A stretch of DNA of 64,000 bases from Tetracladium setigerum (lineage: Eukaryota > Ascomycota > Leotiomycetes > Helotiales): positions 2,888,556-2,952,555 of the forward strand of contig PZJY01000004.1 of NCBI GenBank assembly GCA_031472005.1, read 5' to 3'. The position numbers and the translations under genes are program-made. Numbering within the stretch: position 1 is the stretch's first letter; the number at the start of each line of letters is the position of its first letter. Of this stretch, positions 33,916 to 46,151 are shown in pieces. A model generated the notes under the pieces. The model was not told the DNA's origin, ran no database searches, and was given only the letters and a program-made list of their open reading frames with translations.

Positions 33916-35646
33916 TCAATAGCCTCCATTATCTTCATCCTCATCATCTCCCACAGCATTACGCTCTTCAAACTGCATGAACTTTAACTCATCACCTGGC
34001 TGAATGATGGATTTCCATTGGACCTCAACATCATCCAGGATCTGATCATCGAAAGCAAGATCGAGAGTAGACTCTTCCGTTTGCTGTTCGTAGTACCAGT
34101 TGTAGAGTAGCTTGCCCTCTCCGTTTTCTGCAATTTTGAGAAAGACTGAGAGGGCCGTTTCCAAGAGAACTTTGCTGGAAATGGAGTGGACGTTTGTGGC
34201 ATAGAGGACACCTGAAGGTTGTCAGTTAGTAAGTGTTGTGACAAAAGTTGTGCAGTATAAATAATCCAGCGAGGTGTGCATAGTCAGTTTGTAAAAGATC
34301 GTTGTCGTTCATTAGAATCAGACAATGTAGATAAGTATTTGAAAGTTTGTTCATCATGTAATGCTTGGAGGGAGGAAGAAAGTGGGAAAGATATGAAGCT
34401 TACATTGACCAGCTGGACATTCGCCTGTTTCGCTTGAATGTGCCATGATATATATGGGATGCGATTGCGTTGTGTCAGAGACGGTAATACTCCCAGGCGG
34501 AATAGCGATAACAGAGACAGCAGAAAGTGGTGCTCCCTCAACTGTACTTGTGAAAAGCGAGGTGAGAGGAGATGACACAACAGCGATGATCTTCGAGACT
34601 GTAGATGATTTCGCATCTTGCTTTTCGTCCCTACCAATCAATCGCTGTGTTGTGACTACTTCTCCATTGGTGAGGGTAACAGAGACCGATGAGTCTTCAC
34701 TCGCGACCTCGTGCTGCTGAACTCCAGTTCCCAGAATGTAGATGCCACCACCAACAGCACCAGAGCGACAAGCAACTTGTGCCATCTCAGCGCCACCACC
34801 CCATTTTGGGATCACAGCTCCAAACCCAGGGCCAAAAACTCCGATTGATGTCAGATGCCTCGAAATCCTGGGTAGAGCCCATTTGACTGGCGTCTTCTCA
34901 GACGTCTGCAATGACAGAGTCAAAGCAGTGATCACGGACTGCAGACTTGTTGGAAGTTGGAATTTGGAAGAAAGAAATCCTCCAAGCCCCTCATCACCAT
35001 GCGCCTCCCATACATCAGTCTGATTCTCAAAATCAACCACAAACTTCAAGAACTTCATCAGCCCCCTTTTCGACCGATTATCGATGCTTTTGTCCTGGAA
35101 GATGTCTTCTCGTCCATTTGGTAACCGTCTGAGTACCTCCTCATCGTAAATCCACCAATTACCCACGGCCTGGAACTCTAGTTGTCGATAGACCTTTGAG
35201 GACACAAGCTGCGAGAGAAGTTTCGATTTCGTATAGATGATCTGTGGCGACAGCGTGAGTGTATACGCTCTAGAGAACGATAACCCCTCATCGGCCTTCC
35301 ACAACGAAGCATTTCGAAAAGCTCCATCTGGACCTTCATCAGCGTTTGCCCCGCACATCTAGCGAAAAGGTGTGAACAAACCATGTGCAGACTTCTTCTT
35401 TACCCACTCGTCTACCTCTTGCAGACTGAATGCAGCTTCGGCATCGCCATAGTACTCGTTCTGATCAACATGTAGGACTTTCTTGTCGGATCGTGACAGA
35501 GCTCTTCAAGGCAAGACACTAGGTCAGTCAGAGATGATTTGAAAGCGGAAGAAATGGGGTTTGGGAACGTACAACGCAAGCAGAGAATTCTGCAACCCTG
35601 TTCCTGAAATGAGGACATCCCATTTCGTTTCGGCGAGGGACTCCAT
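33916..35646 (-). CDS. MRS6: Rab escort protein (Rab geranylgeranyltransferase component A)
   Basis: Exons 35573-35646, 35404-35503, 34404-35358 and 33916-34211 give 474 residues in one frame. N-terminus ETKWDVLISGTGLQNSLLAL is the GDI/REP nucleotide-fold motif, followed by VLHVDQNEYYGDAEA. FSRAYTLTLSPQIIYTKSKL and QLEFQAVGNWWIY, then GFGAVIPKWGGGAEMAQVAC, mark the REP/GDI superfamily. The inserted variable region and C-terminal layout favour REP over GDI. It presents Rab/Ypt GTPases to geranylgeranyltransferase II in the cytosol. The second intron (48 bases, GTAAAG..TAG) removes an in-frame TAG at 35359-35361, so that intron call matters. An essential gene in yeast. Confidence 0.9.
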
Positions 35647-36384
35647 CGTAGTACTTTGTAATTGAACAGTGTCCGAAGAAAGAGAAGGTCAAAGTTGAGG
35701 AACAAATGAGGTTGGAAAAATAGGTGGGAGCTTCTGTAGGCGCTAGACTAAATTAGGATTAGCTGACAGCTACCCACTTCCATAGAAATTTCTGTCTGCG
35801 ACAGCTTCGTTTCCTCTTCTCCTTTTCTCTTCACCCGTCCGACCACTTTCACAATCTCTGCTTCTTCCTACACAGAAATTGCGTGTGTGAGATGTCTTTC
35901 AGTAGACGTCTCGGTTGTTGGACGGTAGAGGAATCTCACGAGGCGTCCTGTATCTACTGCTCTGGAATTAAAATCTGATGGAAGCGGTTCGTAAAGGCAC
36001 GGAACAAAATAAGATATAAGCAATCAAGTGATGAGTTGATGAGGTGGAGTTCTATACATGTGCTTCTCGGTGTTGGTGATCGGGATACACAGGTTTTGTA
36101 CTTCGAGGATGGAAGTTCACCGAGTTCACCTGTCACCGGTCACCTTCCTTCATGGAGCTGAGAATGTTTTCAATTCATCTATTTCAAAAATACATATACT
36201 ATCAAATTTCCTCAAATCAAGTGCCTGGTTATCAGCTACCCTTTTGCTCTTGTTCAAAACCAGCGTGCTAGTACTCTGTGTAATAGGCCCCCAACCATGG
36301 CGATTTCTTCCCAAATTCCCAGCACAATATTTCGGAAACGATGCCCATTGAAGATTCAAAACACATGTATATAAACAAACAATC
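35647..36384. other. intergenic upstream of MRS6
   Basis: Holds the MRS6 promoter and the region past the Zn2Cys6 gene stop. Short open frames on both strands have no family support. Confidence 0.55.
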
Positions 36385-38244
36385 CTAACCAAACAAAAAG
36401 CCCCAATGCCACTGCTGCTCCCCCTCCCCATACACCCCTCGCCCTCTCCCCTCTCTCCTCACTCCCCAACACATCGTCCTCCCGGCCCAAACCTCCTCAC
36501 CATCATCATCATACCTCCTCCCCTTAATCATCAACTTCCTCTCCACCCTATTAGCATGTATATGTAAACCTCTCAACCTGCACCTATCCTCCACCCACAC
36601 ACCCTCCCCGCCAACCTCCTCCTCAATCTCCACAATCAACAGCCCAGCAGCCCCAACACAAACCCCATCCCAAACACCCTCCCTCCCAGACCTCATCAAC
36701 AACCCAATCGCTCTCCTCCTCAGCCAACCATCTCGACATTTCTGCACCACGTAAAACAGCGGTTGGATGATCTCCATATCTGAGGAGTACGTCGTTGACT
36801 TGTCGGGATTCATCTCCAATACCCCTTCGGCTAAATCCACAATCGCAGTGAATTGTTCCAGGTAATCGTCAAAGACCAGTTGTGTTTGTGAAAAGGGAGT
36901 GTGAATCCAAATGTATGCATTCCAATACTGGATCATCAACGTATCGTGCATGATCCTCTCCTGTCGCTCTTGCTTCGCTGTCAAGCCCTCGCTCTCAGCC
37001 GTACTCACCAACACCGCACGAAAAGCGACCCATTCCCTGAAAGCCCTTAGCCAACTCTCAAGAGTCCCCTTAAGATTCTCAATCTGCTCTCTCACGTCCT
37101 TGCTAATTTTCCAGCTCCAATTTCGGCATGGATCGGTATCAGAATGTAGTCTTATGAGGGCCAGTATATTGGGTAGAATGGTCTCTAGAGCGAGCACAGC
37201 GTCTCCCCAGTTTAGGAAGACATCCGGTACGATCGGTGGTAGAAGGGCTTGTGTAGTCCATCCGTATCCAAAGGTAGACCCTTGCATGTCTCTTCTGTTC
37301 ATACCAAATGTAAGGGTTTTGAGATTGCCAGGTAGATCTATCTGGTTTGGGCTTTTGCGGTGGACGGAAAGAGCTGCTTTGGTCATGTTGAAGCCGTTGA
37401 TGTTTTGGAAGTGCGCGCCGTGCTCGTTGCCCAAGAGTATCTCGAAAGATGTGAATAGGAAGGAAGCGAGGATGGAGATCTCCCACGTACATAGATCGGG
37501 CTCACCCTCTAGCGCGTCGAGTTTTTGTTTCAGAGAATTTACGGCGTTGGCGTAATGGGTTAAAGCGGACTTGTAGGCAGGTAGATAGAGCATATTCGAT
37601 GGATCAGCGGTGATGAAGGGGTGTAGATTGTGCAGGATGGAATTTGCTAGAGTGGCGGAACGGATGGTTTCCGATGTTTGCGAGACTTGGAGGATTAAAT
37701 GCCAGATTGGTGATTCGTAGCTGTTGAAGAATCCCGTGCATGCTGCGTGGATGAAGTATTGATAGAAGTGGCCATCACGTTCGTCAAGTGAGAAGCTTGG
37801 TAAGGGGGAAGATGGGTTCGGAGAGTATGATTTTCTTGACACCAGTGATGAAGAAGATTGGGAAGGTGTAGATCCCGAGCTTTGGGTTGTTGGTGGTGAG
37901 GTAGGGAGGTCCAGAAAATCACATTTGCGTCCAGTTGTTGTACATTTCGTACAGGCGGGTTTGAGCTGGTCACATTTCTCGTGACGGATTCTGAGACACT
38001 ACGTTAGGAGTTGTACTGAGAGGGTTGGGAGCTCTGACCTGCAAGTTTTACAGCCTCCTCTCCTTTTGGGCGCACTCTTTCTTTTCCGTCTCATCTCAGG
38101 TTGAGCCTTTGGGGTTTTTGGGGTGCTCTTGGTTTGAGATTTAAGTGCCACGAATACTGGAATGGCTACTTTGGCGCGAGTTGGGGCCAGAAGCGCAGAG
38201 GATTGTAGGGTTATTGTATTTGAAAGCACCCTATGGTTAGACAT
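36385..38244 (-). CDS. Zn2Cys6 fungal transcription factor
   Basis: Two exons, 38039-38244 and 36385-37990 (603 residues). The splice falls within the zinc cluster and yields GCKTCRIRHEKCDQLKPACT then KCTTTGRKCDF, all six cysteines with normal spacing, preceded by a basic stretch (RRKRKSAPKRRGG). This binds DNA, usually CGG-type half sites, as a nuclear regulator. The rest resembles the fungal-specific factor domain region (HAACTGFFNSYESPIWHLIL, WEISILASFLFTSFEILLGNE). The C-terminal 90 residues are Gly/Arg/Glu-rich. No pathway genes adjoin it in a way that identifies a target, though the O-methyltransferase is next door. Confidence 0.92.
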
Positions 38245-38763
38245 GTTTGAATTCTGCTTTCTTTACATTTAGCCCTTAGTGGAGAAGTGGTAAGAATGAT
38301 GTTAACAGACTCGTAAAGGACTCCTTCTGAAGGATTTATAAATTGAGGTTTCTAGTCTCGATCGATTTACCCGTCAAACGGCAGGGGGTTCTTCGCAAAG
38401 CGATTGGTCGCGCAAGACGAACCAATCAATGGGAATTTCGGGACGAAGTTGTTGCTGTGCCCTCGGAAGATTGAAAGGATTCGTATGGACGTGGAGATGC
38501 TCTCAGAAATTCGCTTGTGCGAGGCTTGTGTGAGGAAAACAAGTTGATTAACTCAAAATCGTAAACGACAAGATAATTCCTTCCCTTCCAAACTCGAACA
38601 CCAGCAGTATAGCCATTAACGAGAAGAATATCAACATAGACAAGCTATTGGGGATTCCAAGCTCTTCGGGTTAAAAGAAAACCCAAAAGCAATGATCCGT
38701 ACCGTTTGACTCCGTTGCAGCAAAATTGAATCACTAGATTATATTCGCCCATGCCACACCAGC
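38245..38763. other. intergenic
   Basis: About 520 bases containing the promoter of the Zn2Cys6 gene and the region downstream of the O-methyltransferase. No gene seen. Confidence 0.55.
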
Positions 38764-39483
38764 TCAAGCTACAACGGTAGCAATCAAAAAGCCATCCCAA
38801 CCTTTGCTCCCCACAGTCTGAATAGCGGTACTCTCCACCCTCGATGCCCCATTATCCTCCTGCTCCTTCAACCACTCAAACAGCTTCCTCGTTCCAACCA
38901 CATGACTCTCATCATTCTCCTCATCAGCCAACTTTCCTCTTCGCGCAATATTATCAACCACAATGACCGTGCCCACTCGTGAGAAACTCTCAAGTGCATA
39001 TTTGAAGTAAGTAAGGTTATTCTCCTTATCCGCATCGATGAATACGAAATCAAAGATTGGCTTCGCAGCCTCCTGAGAAAGCGCTTTCAGAGTTTCAGCA
39101 GCAGCACCGACTTTGATCTCTACAACATCTTGGAAACCAGCGCGCTCGATGTTTCCTCTCGCTACCTCTGCATTGTCTGGATCGATTTCCAGCGTGATGA
39201 CTTTGCCGGAAGGGCCAACAGCTTTGGCAAACCAGATTGCGCTGTAGCCGCCGAGAGTTCCCACTTCGAGGATTTTCTTGGAGTGGTTTAGTTTGGCGAG
39301 GAGGTGGAGGAGTTTGCCTTGGTTGGGTGCTACATCGATGGCGGGGAGATTGGAGGCAGCATTGGTTTTGAGGGTAGCGTCTAGTGCTGGATCAGGAGTG
39401 AGGAGATGGGCATTGATATAGTTGTCTATCTTGGTGAAAGATGAGAGAAGTAATGAGGGAACGGTGACTTCTTGGTTCGACAT
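38764..39483 (-). CDS. SAM-dependent O-methyltransferase, caffeoyl-CoA type
   Basis: Intact 239-residue frame; ATG 39483 (MSNQEVTVPSLLLSSF) is the first real ATG, since the open frame further upstream begins at TTG. The methyltransferase-3 family marks are all present: KKILEVGTLGGYSAIWFAKA (SAM loop), VITLEIDPDNAEVARGNIE, FDFVFIDADKENNLTYFKYA (metal-binding Asp residues) and GTVIVVDNIARRGKL. It transfers methyl from SAM to a small hydroxylated aromatic or similar substrate, with a divalent metal, in the cytosol. Substrate unknown. No other biosynthetic genes flank it, so a role in a gene cluster is not supported. Confidence 0.92.
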   Translation of the reverse strand: MSNQEVTVPSLLLSSFTKIDNYINAHLLTPDPALDATLKTNAASNLPAIDVAPNQGKLLHLLAKLNHSKKILEVGTLGGYSAIWFAKAVGPSGKVITLEIDPDNAEVARGNIERAGFQDVVEIKVGAAAETLKALSQEAAKPIFDFVFIDADKENNLTYFKYALESFSRVGTVIVVDNIARRGKLADEENDESHVVGTRKLFEWLKEQEDNGASRVESTAIQTVGSKGWDGFLIATVVA

Positions 39484-39866
39484 TGGTGCTTTGTGATGGA
39501 GGTTGAGGAAGAGACGAGTTTTCAAGTGATTTGTTTTTGAAGAAGATGTTGGGAAGATTCGACAAAAATGATCGAGATCTGGGTTTTTATAATGTTTAGA
39601 GATGATGAGAGATCGTACTTGTAGCTTGCTCTTGGACCATTGTTCTACAGTTGGTTGGAGTCACTCATCAGGGCGATACGGATACGGAGTTCAGTACAAA
39701 CCCCGCCCTATTTCCGCTACCAATAAGCACGGTTTATCCATCGTCCGTAGTTAGGTAAATCCAGTTTGAATATGGTGTGATTTAGGCAGGTATGTATACT
39801 ACAGGATGGCTGGTGCTTCGACGTAGTTGGCTGGTGGCGTTTCGTTGTTTCGACCATTTCTGCCCC

Positions 39867-40805
39867 TCAAAACTTATCATTGAGCGCCAACGTCCTGTAC
39901 TTCTTTGGCACAACAAACAGTCCCTTTGCCTCCGCACAAACTTTCCCCTCGAGAGTCTCCAATCTTCCCGAAGCCCATCCCTTGGTATCCGTGAAGCCCT
40001 CCTTGTGTGGCACTGTCCTAATAACGTAAAACGAGTTCGTACCAACCGGTTTCAAGTAGTTGATCTCTAGATTGGCCGTAACTCCGGTTTGGCTAGGAAA
40101 TTGCCTTATCGCGCATCTCCCCAGCTGTTCATCCAGAATCGTCGCCACAAGCCCTCCATGCGTAACACCAGGCCAGCCTGTTATGGCACCTCCAAACCAT
40201 ACCACAGCAACGCTTTCCCCGGTTTCCTTATTGACAAATATTCTCTGGAATGCACCAACTGCTCGTGCGCCTGCCAATGGACCGGTGGTGAGTCGAGAGG
40301 CTCTGTCCTCTTCAGGAAGACTGGAATATGCATCGTGGGATTCCCAGGCAGGATCTTCGGAGAGCGATTTCACTAGCGGTATCTTCTCTCCTTCTTTTTG
40401 TAGAAAGTCGACCATCGAAAGATCTGCTTTTGTTCCTGCATCTGGAGAGCTGGTGGTGCAATGACCAGGCGAAGATAACTCCCTGATAATGACCCAACTA
40501 TGAAGAATAAAGTCGCATAGATGTAGGGGCGAAGGGACCGTTTCGCCCTCGGAGCCGACTCGGCTTGTGGAATTTGCTGTGCGGAGGAGAATTGCGATCG
40601 CAAGTCGCGCGGTTTAGAGATCTCCGTTTCGACGGCTGGGAAAGGTGGTGGTGGTGGTGGGGGGAGGGTGACTCGAGGAGTACGACCGTAGAAGGAGAGG
40701 GGAAGGGCGGAGAGAAGCTTCAAAGTAGGGTCGGCATATCGCATTGACTGCTGTCCTAGCTACTCTTTGGGAAGAGAGCATCCGTAGAGACATCTTCGTA
40801 GTCAT
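39867..40805 (-). CDS. hotdog-fold thioesterase (THEM4-like), mitochondrial-type leader
   Basis: A leader MTTKMSLRMLSSQRVARTAV, Arg-rich and ending SYSS, suggests mitochondrial import. Next come a proline run and a membrane-like segment (PYIYATLFFIVGSLSGSYLR). The hotdog domain follows with VVWFGGAITGWPGVTHGGLV, ATILDEQLG and NLEINYLKPV. It would hydrolyse an acyl-CoA. The frame breaks twice. The clear break is at 40444-40445, where one extra C gives VIAPPALPDAGTKADLSMVD. A second apparent shift is at the six-base C run 40659-40664, where one C fewer joins leader to body. If the gene starts instead at the ATG near 40744, only the first break remains. Confidence 0.72.
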
Positions 40806-41355
40806 CGTGAACGTATTTGAGCTATTTTGGAGCTTGATGGGCTTGGTTGCCGAGTGATCGGGAGCAGGGTGCAATATTGTGGAAAGAAGCCGGGTGATTT
40901 ATTCAATTGGGACTCGAGAGGTCGGAGAGAAATTCCCAAAGCAGAGAAGGTCGGATTAAAGGCCTAGTATAAAGGGCATTGGGCGGTTTAGATGCTGAAT
41001 GTAGTCTTGGGAGAAGAGAAGGGAGAGATGAGCTCGAAGAAAGCTCGATGATGCCTCGGTCGCCAAGTTTAAGTGGGTCCATTGTTCCTTTACTTGACTT
41101 GAACAACCATAAGGTAATCAATCCTCAATCATCCTTTCTCTGTCTCAAGACGTCCACAACAAAAACGTCTCAAAAGGATCACTCTATTATTTTCTAGGTA
41201 TCTATCATTCTCAGCTATTATCTTGTAAATTGCATATGGCATCCCAAATCATGCAACACCACCAAAGCTTGTAGTAAGTGTACAGCACTCCCAGATTACC
41301 TGTGCTGTACAGGACAACTACATGAATCAAGCTCAAATACCCTTTGTAGAACACT
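40806..41355. other. intergenic
   Basis: About 550 bases between the thioesterase start and the acetyltransferase stop. Short frames only; no gene seen. Confidence 0.5.
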
Positions 41356-42823
41356 TCACTCCACAACCTCGCCATCCTCCACACTCTTCTCAGCCTCAAT
41401 ACCATTACTAGTAATCTCATAACCCGGCCGATCAAAATACCACTAAAAAGCACAACATCATCAGCCCATCCACACTCCACTCCTAGTGGTCTCTCAACAA
41501 AAACAGGAAAAACTCAAAGACTTACACAACCCATATCCTCATTATCCTTACTCTTACTATTCGCCGCAAAGCAATCAGTATTCATCGTTCTTATACAAAC
41601 GCAGAAAACGAAACATGGGTTCATAAAGGAAAACTTACATATTATCTCCTTCCTTTCCTCCACATTTCCGGAGAACTGAAATGCTCTTTCCGTGTTCAAG
41701 ATAAACCTTCGCTACTAGCTGGTTGATTTCTTTCCTCTCTGCAGCACGATCAATCATATCATAGATTAGCATAAATCCTTTTTCATCAGATCTTCTAGTA
41801 TCCTTAGGCATCTTCAATACCGTCTCTCTCACCCATGCTCATCACATGGAAGATCAAAACGAAGGGAAAAAGAAGAAATATCTCCCACTCACCATCCAAG
41901 CCCCAATAATAATCCAAAAACAGCTCAAAAGCCTCCGTCGCATACCCTTTTCCCCAAAAATTCTTATTCAAAGCATAACCTGTTTCCATACCTTGATCTG
42001 ACCAGCGATTCGTTCCCACAATTCCTATGAATGTTGGTTTTTGTTGTTCAGCTTGTTCCTCGTCCTTCCCACCACCACCATTATCCTCCACGCCATTCTC
42101 CTCCACAATTCCTTTTCCTCCGAGAGCTCCTTCTGAGCCTTCTTCTCCATCATCTCTCTGTGCTCCTTCATATTTTTCTCCGCTATTGCCATTGCTACCG
42201 CTTCCCCACTCTTTACCCTTCCGCACGAGGGAGGGGGAAGAATCAGATATTGAATTTACGTCCTCGGCAGTTTCAGATTCCCCATTTGCATTCTTGTTTG
42301 TTTGCGGAGTGGTAGTAGTATTGATTGACGATGACTGATGAGATTCCGGACGGAGAAAAATCGCGAATTTATCAATATCCGGAATCTCCTCACTCGCCAA
42401 TAAACTCGGGAACCAATCTGCTGTCTCTTGGATGGTTTTGCGTGTCGTTCTTATCCTGTTATTTTATAAATTTTCCAAAGTTAGAGAGGGATATTGTGAA
42501 ATTGTCATTATCGGTAGGACGGTGGACGCAAAGAAATTGAGAGGACTAGGATTCAGGAATTGAGGAATTGAGGCATTGAGTACTCGTGGAATTGAGGAAT
42601 CAATAGACCTGAAATAAGAATAAAAATGAAATAGGATATGAAATAAGAATAAAATTAAAATCGGATATGAAAGGTACTGTACGAACGTAAACCTAACCGC
42701 CTCCTCATCAACCCACAGCTCATGGAATTCATTCAAATGCTTCTCAACACTCAATCGCTCGAGCCACAGGCGAGGTGATTCTGCTACGTATATTGTTGGT
42801 GTCGGTGGTGTTGGTGGTGACAT
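41356..42823 (-). CDS. GNAT-family N-acetyltransferase (RimJ/RimL type)
   Basis: Five exons, 42687-42823, 41893-42455, 41639-41825, 41526-41589 and 41356-41442, total exactly 1038 bases (345 residues). N-terminus IYVAESPRLWLERLSVEKHL starts the acetyltransferase-3 fold. PTFIGIVGTNRW, METGYALNKNFWGKGYATEA (acetyl-CoA binding) and GKSISVLRKCGGKEGD are the conserved motifs, and it ends WYFDRPGYEITSNG. A low-complexity Ser/Asn/Gly/Glu insert of about 90 residues interrupts the domain after the first third, which is unusual. Substrate unknown. Exon 3 start (GAGAG|AGACG) is the weakest junction. Confidence 0.8.
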
Positions 42824-43061
42824 TTCTTTCTATGATCTTGCTCGCTTGGGCGACCGGCGACTGGGTATAGTAGGTAAGGTAGGGAGGTAGGTAGGTATGT
42901 TGATAATGTTTTATATCGATCTTTTTTTTTTCTGTTAAAAATATGTAGAAAAGGTAAGGTGAAAGGAAGGGAGTGTGGACAAAGCGAACCCTGAACAAAA
43001 TTCAACAATCCAAAATCCAAATCTCAAAAGAAAAAGAAAAAGAAGCTTTTTATACAGAAAA

Positions 43062-43103
43062 CACTCACTCACTCACTCACTCACTCAATCAATCAATCAA
43101 TCC
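43062..43103. repeat. microsatellite (ACTC)n then (AATC)n
   Basis: About six ACTC units pass directly into four AATC units, with no change of register. Confidence 0.9.
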
Positions 43104-44196
43104 ACCAATAAATAAAATTCGATCGACCCAAAATTTCACCTAAGAAAAAAGTAAACTGACTCGGTTCGATAAGTGGGAGGATTCAACAAGCTTATATATG
43201 AGTCAGCCCCATCCCATCCCATCCGTTCGCCTCCTTCCCACTCCCTTACCCTCCTCCCTCTCTTTCCCATGATACTTTACGGCCTCAAGCCTTACTTACG
43301 ACCGTAAAAGTAAGAAAGTAAGAAATCAAGACCAAACAGAGAGAGCATCCAGCCAGCCATCCATCCATCCAGAGAAAGTACGAGGACCCCCTGGCTGGGA
43401 AGATACTCTTCCCAGGAAAGGCAAGGGTACCGTACAGTACCTAAGAAAGGAAAGAGAAAAAGGGGGTTTTGTATCATGTTGTAAACTCTAAGCCAAAAAA
43501 TAAAAGGAGGATGAGAATGAGAATGAGAATGGATGGTTGGCATTGGGCAAGCAGTACCATACACAGTACCACAGTACGAACTACGAAAACGACGAACACC
43601 GGGAAAGGAAAAACACCAAACCTCGCTAATCGGGAGAAGAAAGTATAATCAACGGCGGCGAGATAGATATCCGTTCCGGAATCTCCGGCCCGGGACTCTT
43701 TCTTTGTTGTCTTTTGTATCATGTATACTCCTCCGTAGATAGATCTTGGGAAAGCACAGACAGTGAATCGATCTTTTCCGACTGGCTGGCGTGGGACGAA
43801 CGTTGTGTAGGGCTGAAACAAAGACCTGGGACGGACGCTTGGGGATACAGCAGTAAATAAAGGAGAAGTTCGTGCAGTATTCAAAGCAATGAAACACAGG
43901 GAGTGCGTTTGTGTTATCTTGGTGGGGGTGGAGTGAGTAAGATCTTACAGTACATTGCCGTCTCATCCGCCCTCCTTTCCCCTACCACCGGGAGCTTCCC
44001 GTTTCATAATACTCACTCAGCTCAGGAGTGTACTGCACTGAACCCGAAGTATGAGCCCCGTACTTTCATACAGTACTTCTCTTGATTCTCAATTCTTCTC
44101 GCACCCCACTACTCGTTTCCATCTATTTATATCCGTCATCCGGAATATTATTCCGGTACAATTCTGGGATGGAGGAGTGGGAAAAGGATTGGTTAG

Positions 44197-44217
44197 GTAC
44201 TGTAAGACTTACAGTAC
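44197..44217. repeat. perfect 21-base palindrome
   Basis: GTACTGTAAG-A-CTTACAGTAC: ten-base arms with one central base. It could be a dimeric regulator site or a hairpin. The half site recurs across this spacer. Confidence 0.85.
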
Positions 44218-44578
44218 GTCCCAGAGTTTAATTTTGAGAAAATGAATGTAAGGAATGGCATTCATCACCCCTCCATGCTTTTTGTTTTGTGCGAACAAAA
44301 AAAGAGAGGGAAAGTATCTTTTTAACGGCCCGAAAAACACATCGACGGTTTAAATAATAATACTATTTCAAATTCCCATTGTATATTATCATGTAGTGCA
44401 TCCTCTCATTCAAACCATTTCGTTTCGTACATTACCAAGCTTATTCCTCCCAATTCCCATATCCCATCCATTCGCATTCCCAATTCCCCGTTCCAAATCC
44501 ATAATATCCATACCCATATCCAATACCCCAACTTCCACGTTATCATATCATGTAATCATCACATCACCCATCCCCTCT

Positions 44579-46151
44579 TTACAATTCCTGAGACACAACA
44601 GCAGAAGAAGAAGGAAGAAGTCTCTCCTTAAACTCCTCCAAATCCATCTCCCCATCCACCTCCTCACTAGCACCACCACCCGGCGTCTTAGGCGGAATCA
44701 ACACATTGGAAACAACATGAATAACCCCATCCTTTGCAATCCCATCCTGCACCGCCACACTCCCAAACCCATTAATCTTAATCGTGATGAACCCACCCCA
44801 CCTCGCAATATCAATACTGAGACTCTTATCCTTCAACAGCGTGGGTAGATCGATGTGGAAATGTCCCTTTGGTATATCCTCCGTCGTCTCACCCTCATCC
44901 TTCTTAGCCTTATAAAACGCATCCGAATACAGCGTCTGATTCGCAACAACATGATACTCCAGCAACGCCTTAAGGTATTTCTCTCCGTATTTTGAGAACA
45001 AAAAGGCGTTGATTCGAGGACCGAGTTTCTTGAATGCGAAGTTGGAGGGCGCGAAGAGCGTTCCGCCCGTGTGGTTGGCTTTGGAGATGGCGTCGAAGAG
45101 ACCGGTTTTGACGAGGGCGAGTTGGAGGGTGGAGAACTCGCCGGGAGGAGTTCGATGATTTTGAGCGCTGGTGGGGGTGGGAGGAGGAGGGAGTCGATGC
45201 CGTGGATTACGCCGTTGGTTGCGAACTGTATGGGGGATGGTTGTTAGAGAGGGAGAGAGGGAGAGAGAGTTGGTGGAATACGAGAGGGGAATGGGTACTT
45301 ACAATATTGACTGCGACAATTCGACTATAAAAGTTAACTGATAATCCGTTCAATCCAAGACTAACTCGTAGACGTTGAGGTCCACCGAGTGCTTCTTCCT
45401 CCAAAGCAGTGGGAATAGTATGTGAGACGAGAACTCGCCCCGCGGGGTAGAAATCAGCCGAGACATGGTAGGAAAGAACCCTTTCAATGAGCTCCTTGGA
45501 AGGCTTGTGGTGCGATGGAAGCTTCTCAAAGGCTTTGTCGGTGGGAGCAAAGACAGTGTAGTTTGCCTTTGTGCCATTCAATGTCTTGACGAGGTCGGGG
45601 TATTCGTTGATGAGCTTTGCGAGCTTGGTGGTGTATTTGCTGGCGGCGATGAGCTCGTAGACGGTTTGGTTTGGCTTTTGGTGTGGGCCGTGATGTGGTC
45701 GGCGATGTGGAGGGCCGTCATGAGGAGGGCCGTCGTGAGGAGGACCATCGTGAGGAGGACCATAGTGTGGAGGAGGACCATGATGAGGAGGACCGTCATG
45801 AGGATGATCAGCGATCTCGAAGTCATCAGCAGCAGAAATAGCAGAGTCAAGCCATTCCTGAGTCTCGAATCGAAGCATAGATTCATAGCATTCCAACGAT
45901 GAAGCAGCCTTCTTCCCAGCGCCGGCAGCAGCATCAATAGCACTATCAAGTGCATTCTCAGAGAACGCAACAACTTCCTTCACCTTCGTCTCGGCCTTGG
46001 ACCAAATATTATTGGCATCGTCCTTGAGCTTTTCAACGAAGGATGGAGCATTTTTAGATTCCAGAACAAGCTGCTCTGCAGTTTGCTGATCTGGGATCAC
46101 GAATGCGGTGGCGAGAGCCGCGAGGGGGAGGATGGTGTTGATAACCTTCAT
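44579..46151 (-). CDS. secreted fasciclin (FAS1) domain protein, frame broken
   Basis: Exons 45303-46151 and 44579-45225. A signal peptide (MKVINTILPLAALATAFVIP) is followed by an Ala/Lys-rich helix region, a HDGPPHDGPPH repeat tract, and two FAS1 domains. The first has QTVYELIAASKYTTKLAKLI, NYTVFAPTDKAFEKLP and YHVSADFYPAGRV. The second has TLFAPSNFAFKKLG and GVIHVVSNVLIPPK. FAS1 proteins mediate cell adhesion at the wall or surface. The frame breaks inside exon 2 at the three-base C run 45143-45145: one extra C gives IELLPGEFSTLQLALVKTGL and brings exon 2 to 648 bases. No GPI signal is evident at the end. Confidence 0.82.

Larger units (their letters stand above)
42824..44578. other. 1.75 kb intergenic, simple repeats and GTACTGTA motifs
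   Basis: Upstream of the GNAT gene and downstream of the fasciclin gene. Contains the ACTC/AATC microsatellite, purine tracts, GAGAAT repeats near 43511-43531 and several TACAGTAC-type words. No coding unit is supported. Confidence 0.6.

Noticed and set aside
38764..42823. Zn2Cys6 factor, O-methyltransferase, thioesterase and GNAT as a secondary-metabolite cluster
   Set aside because: No backbone enzyme (PKS, NRPS, terpene synthase), and the thioesterase is a stand-alone mitochondrial-type hotdog protein. Adjacency alone is weak.
45465..45902. 145-codon plus frame opposite the fasciclin gene
   Set aside because: Valine/arginine-rich antisense of the HDGPPH repeat and FAS1 domain, with no independent support.
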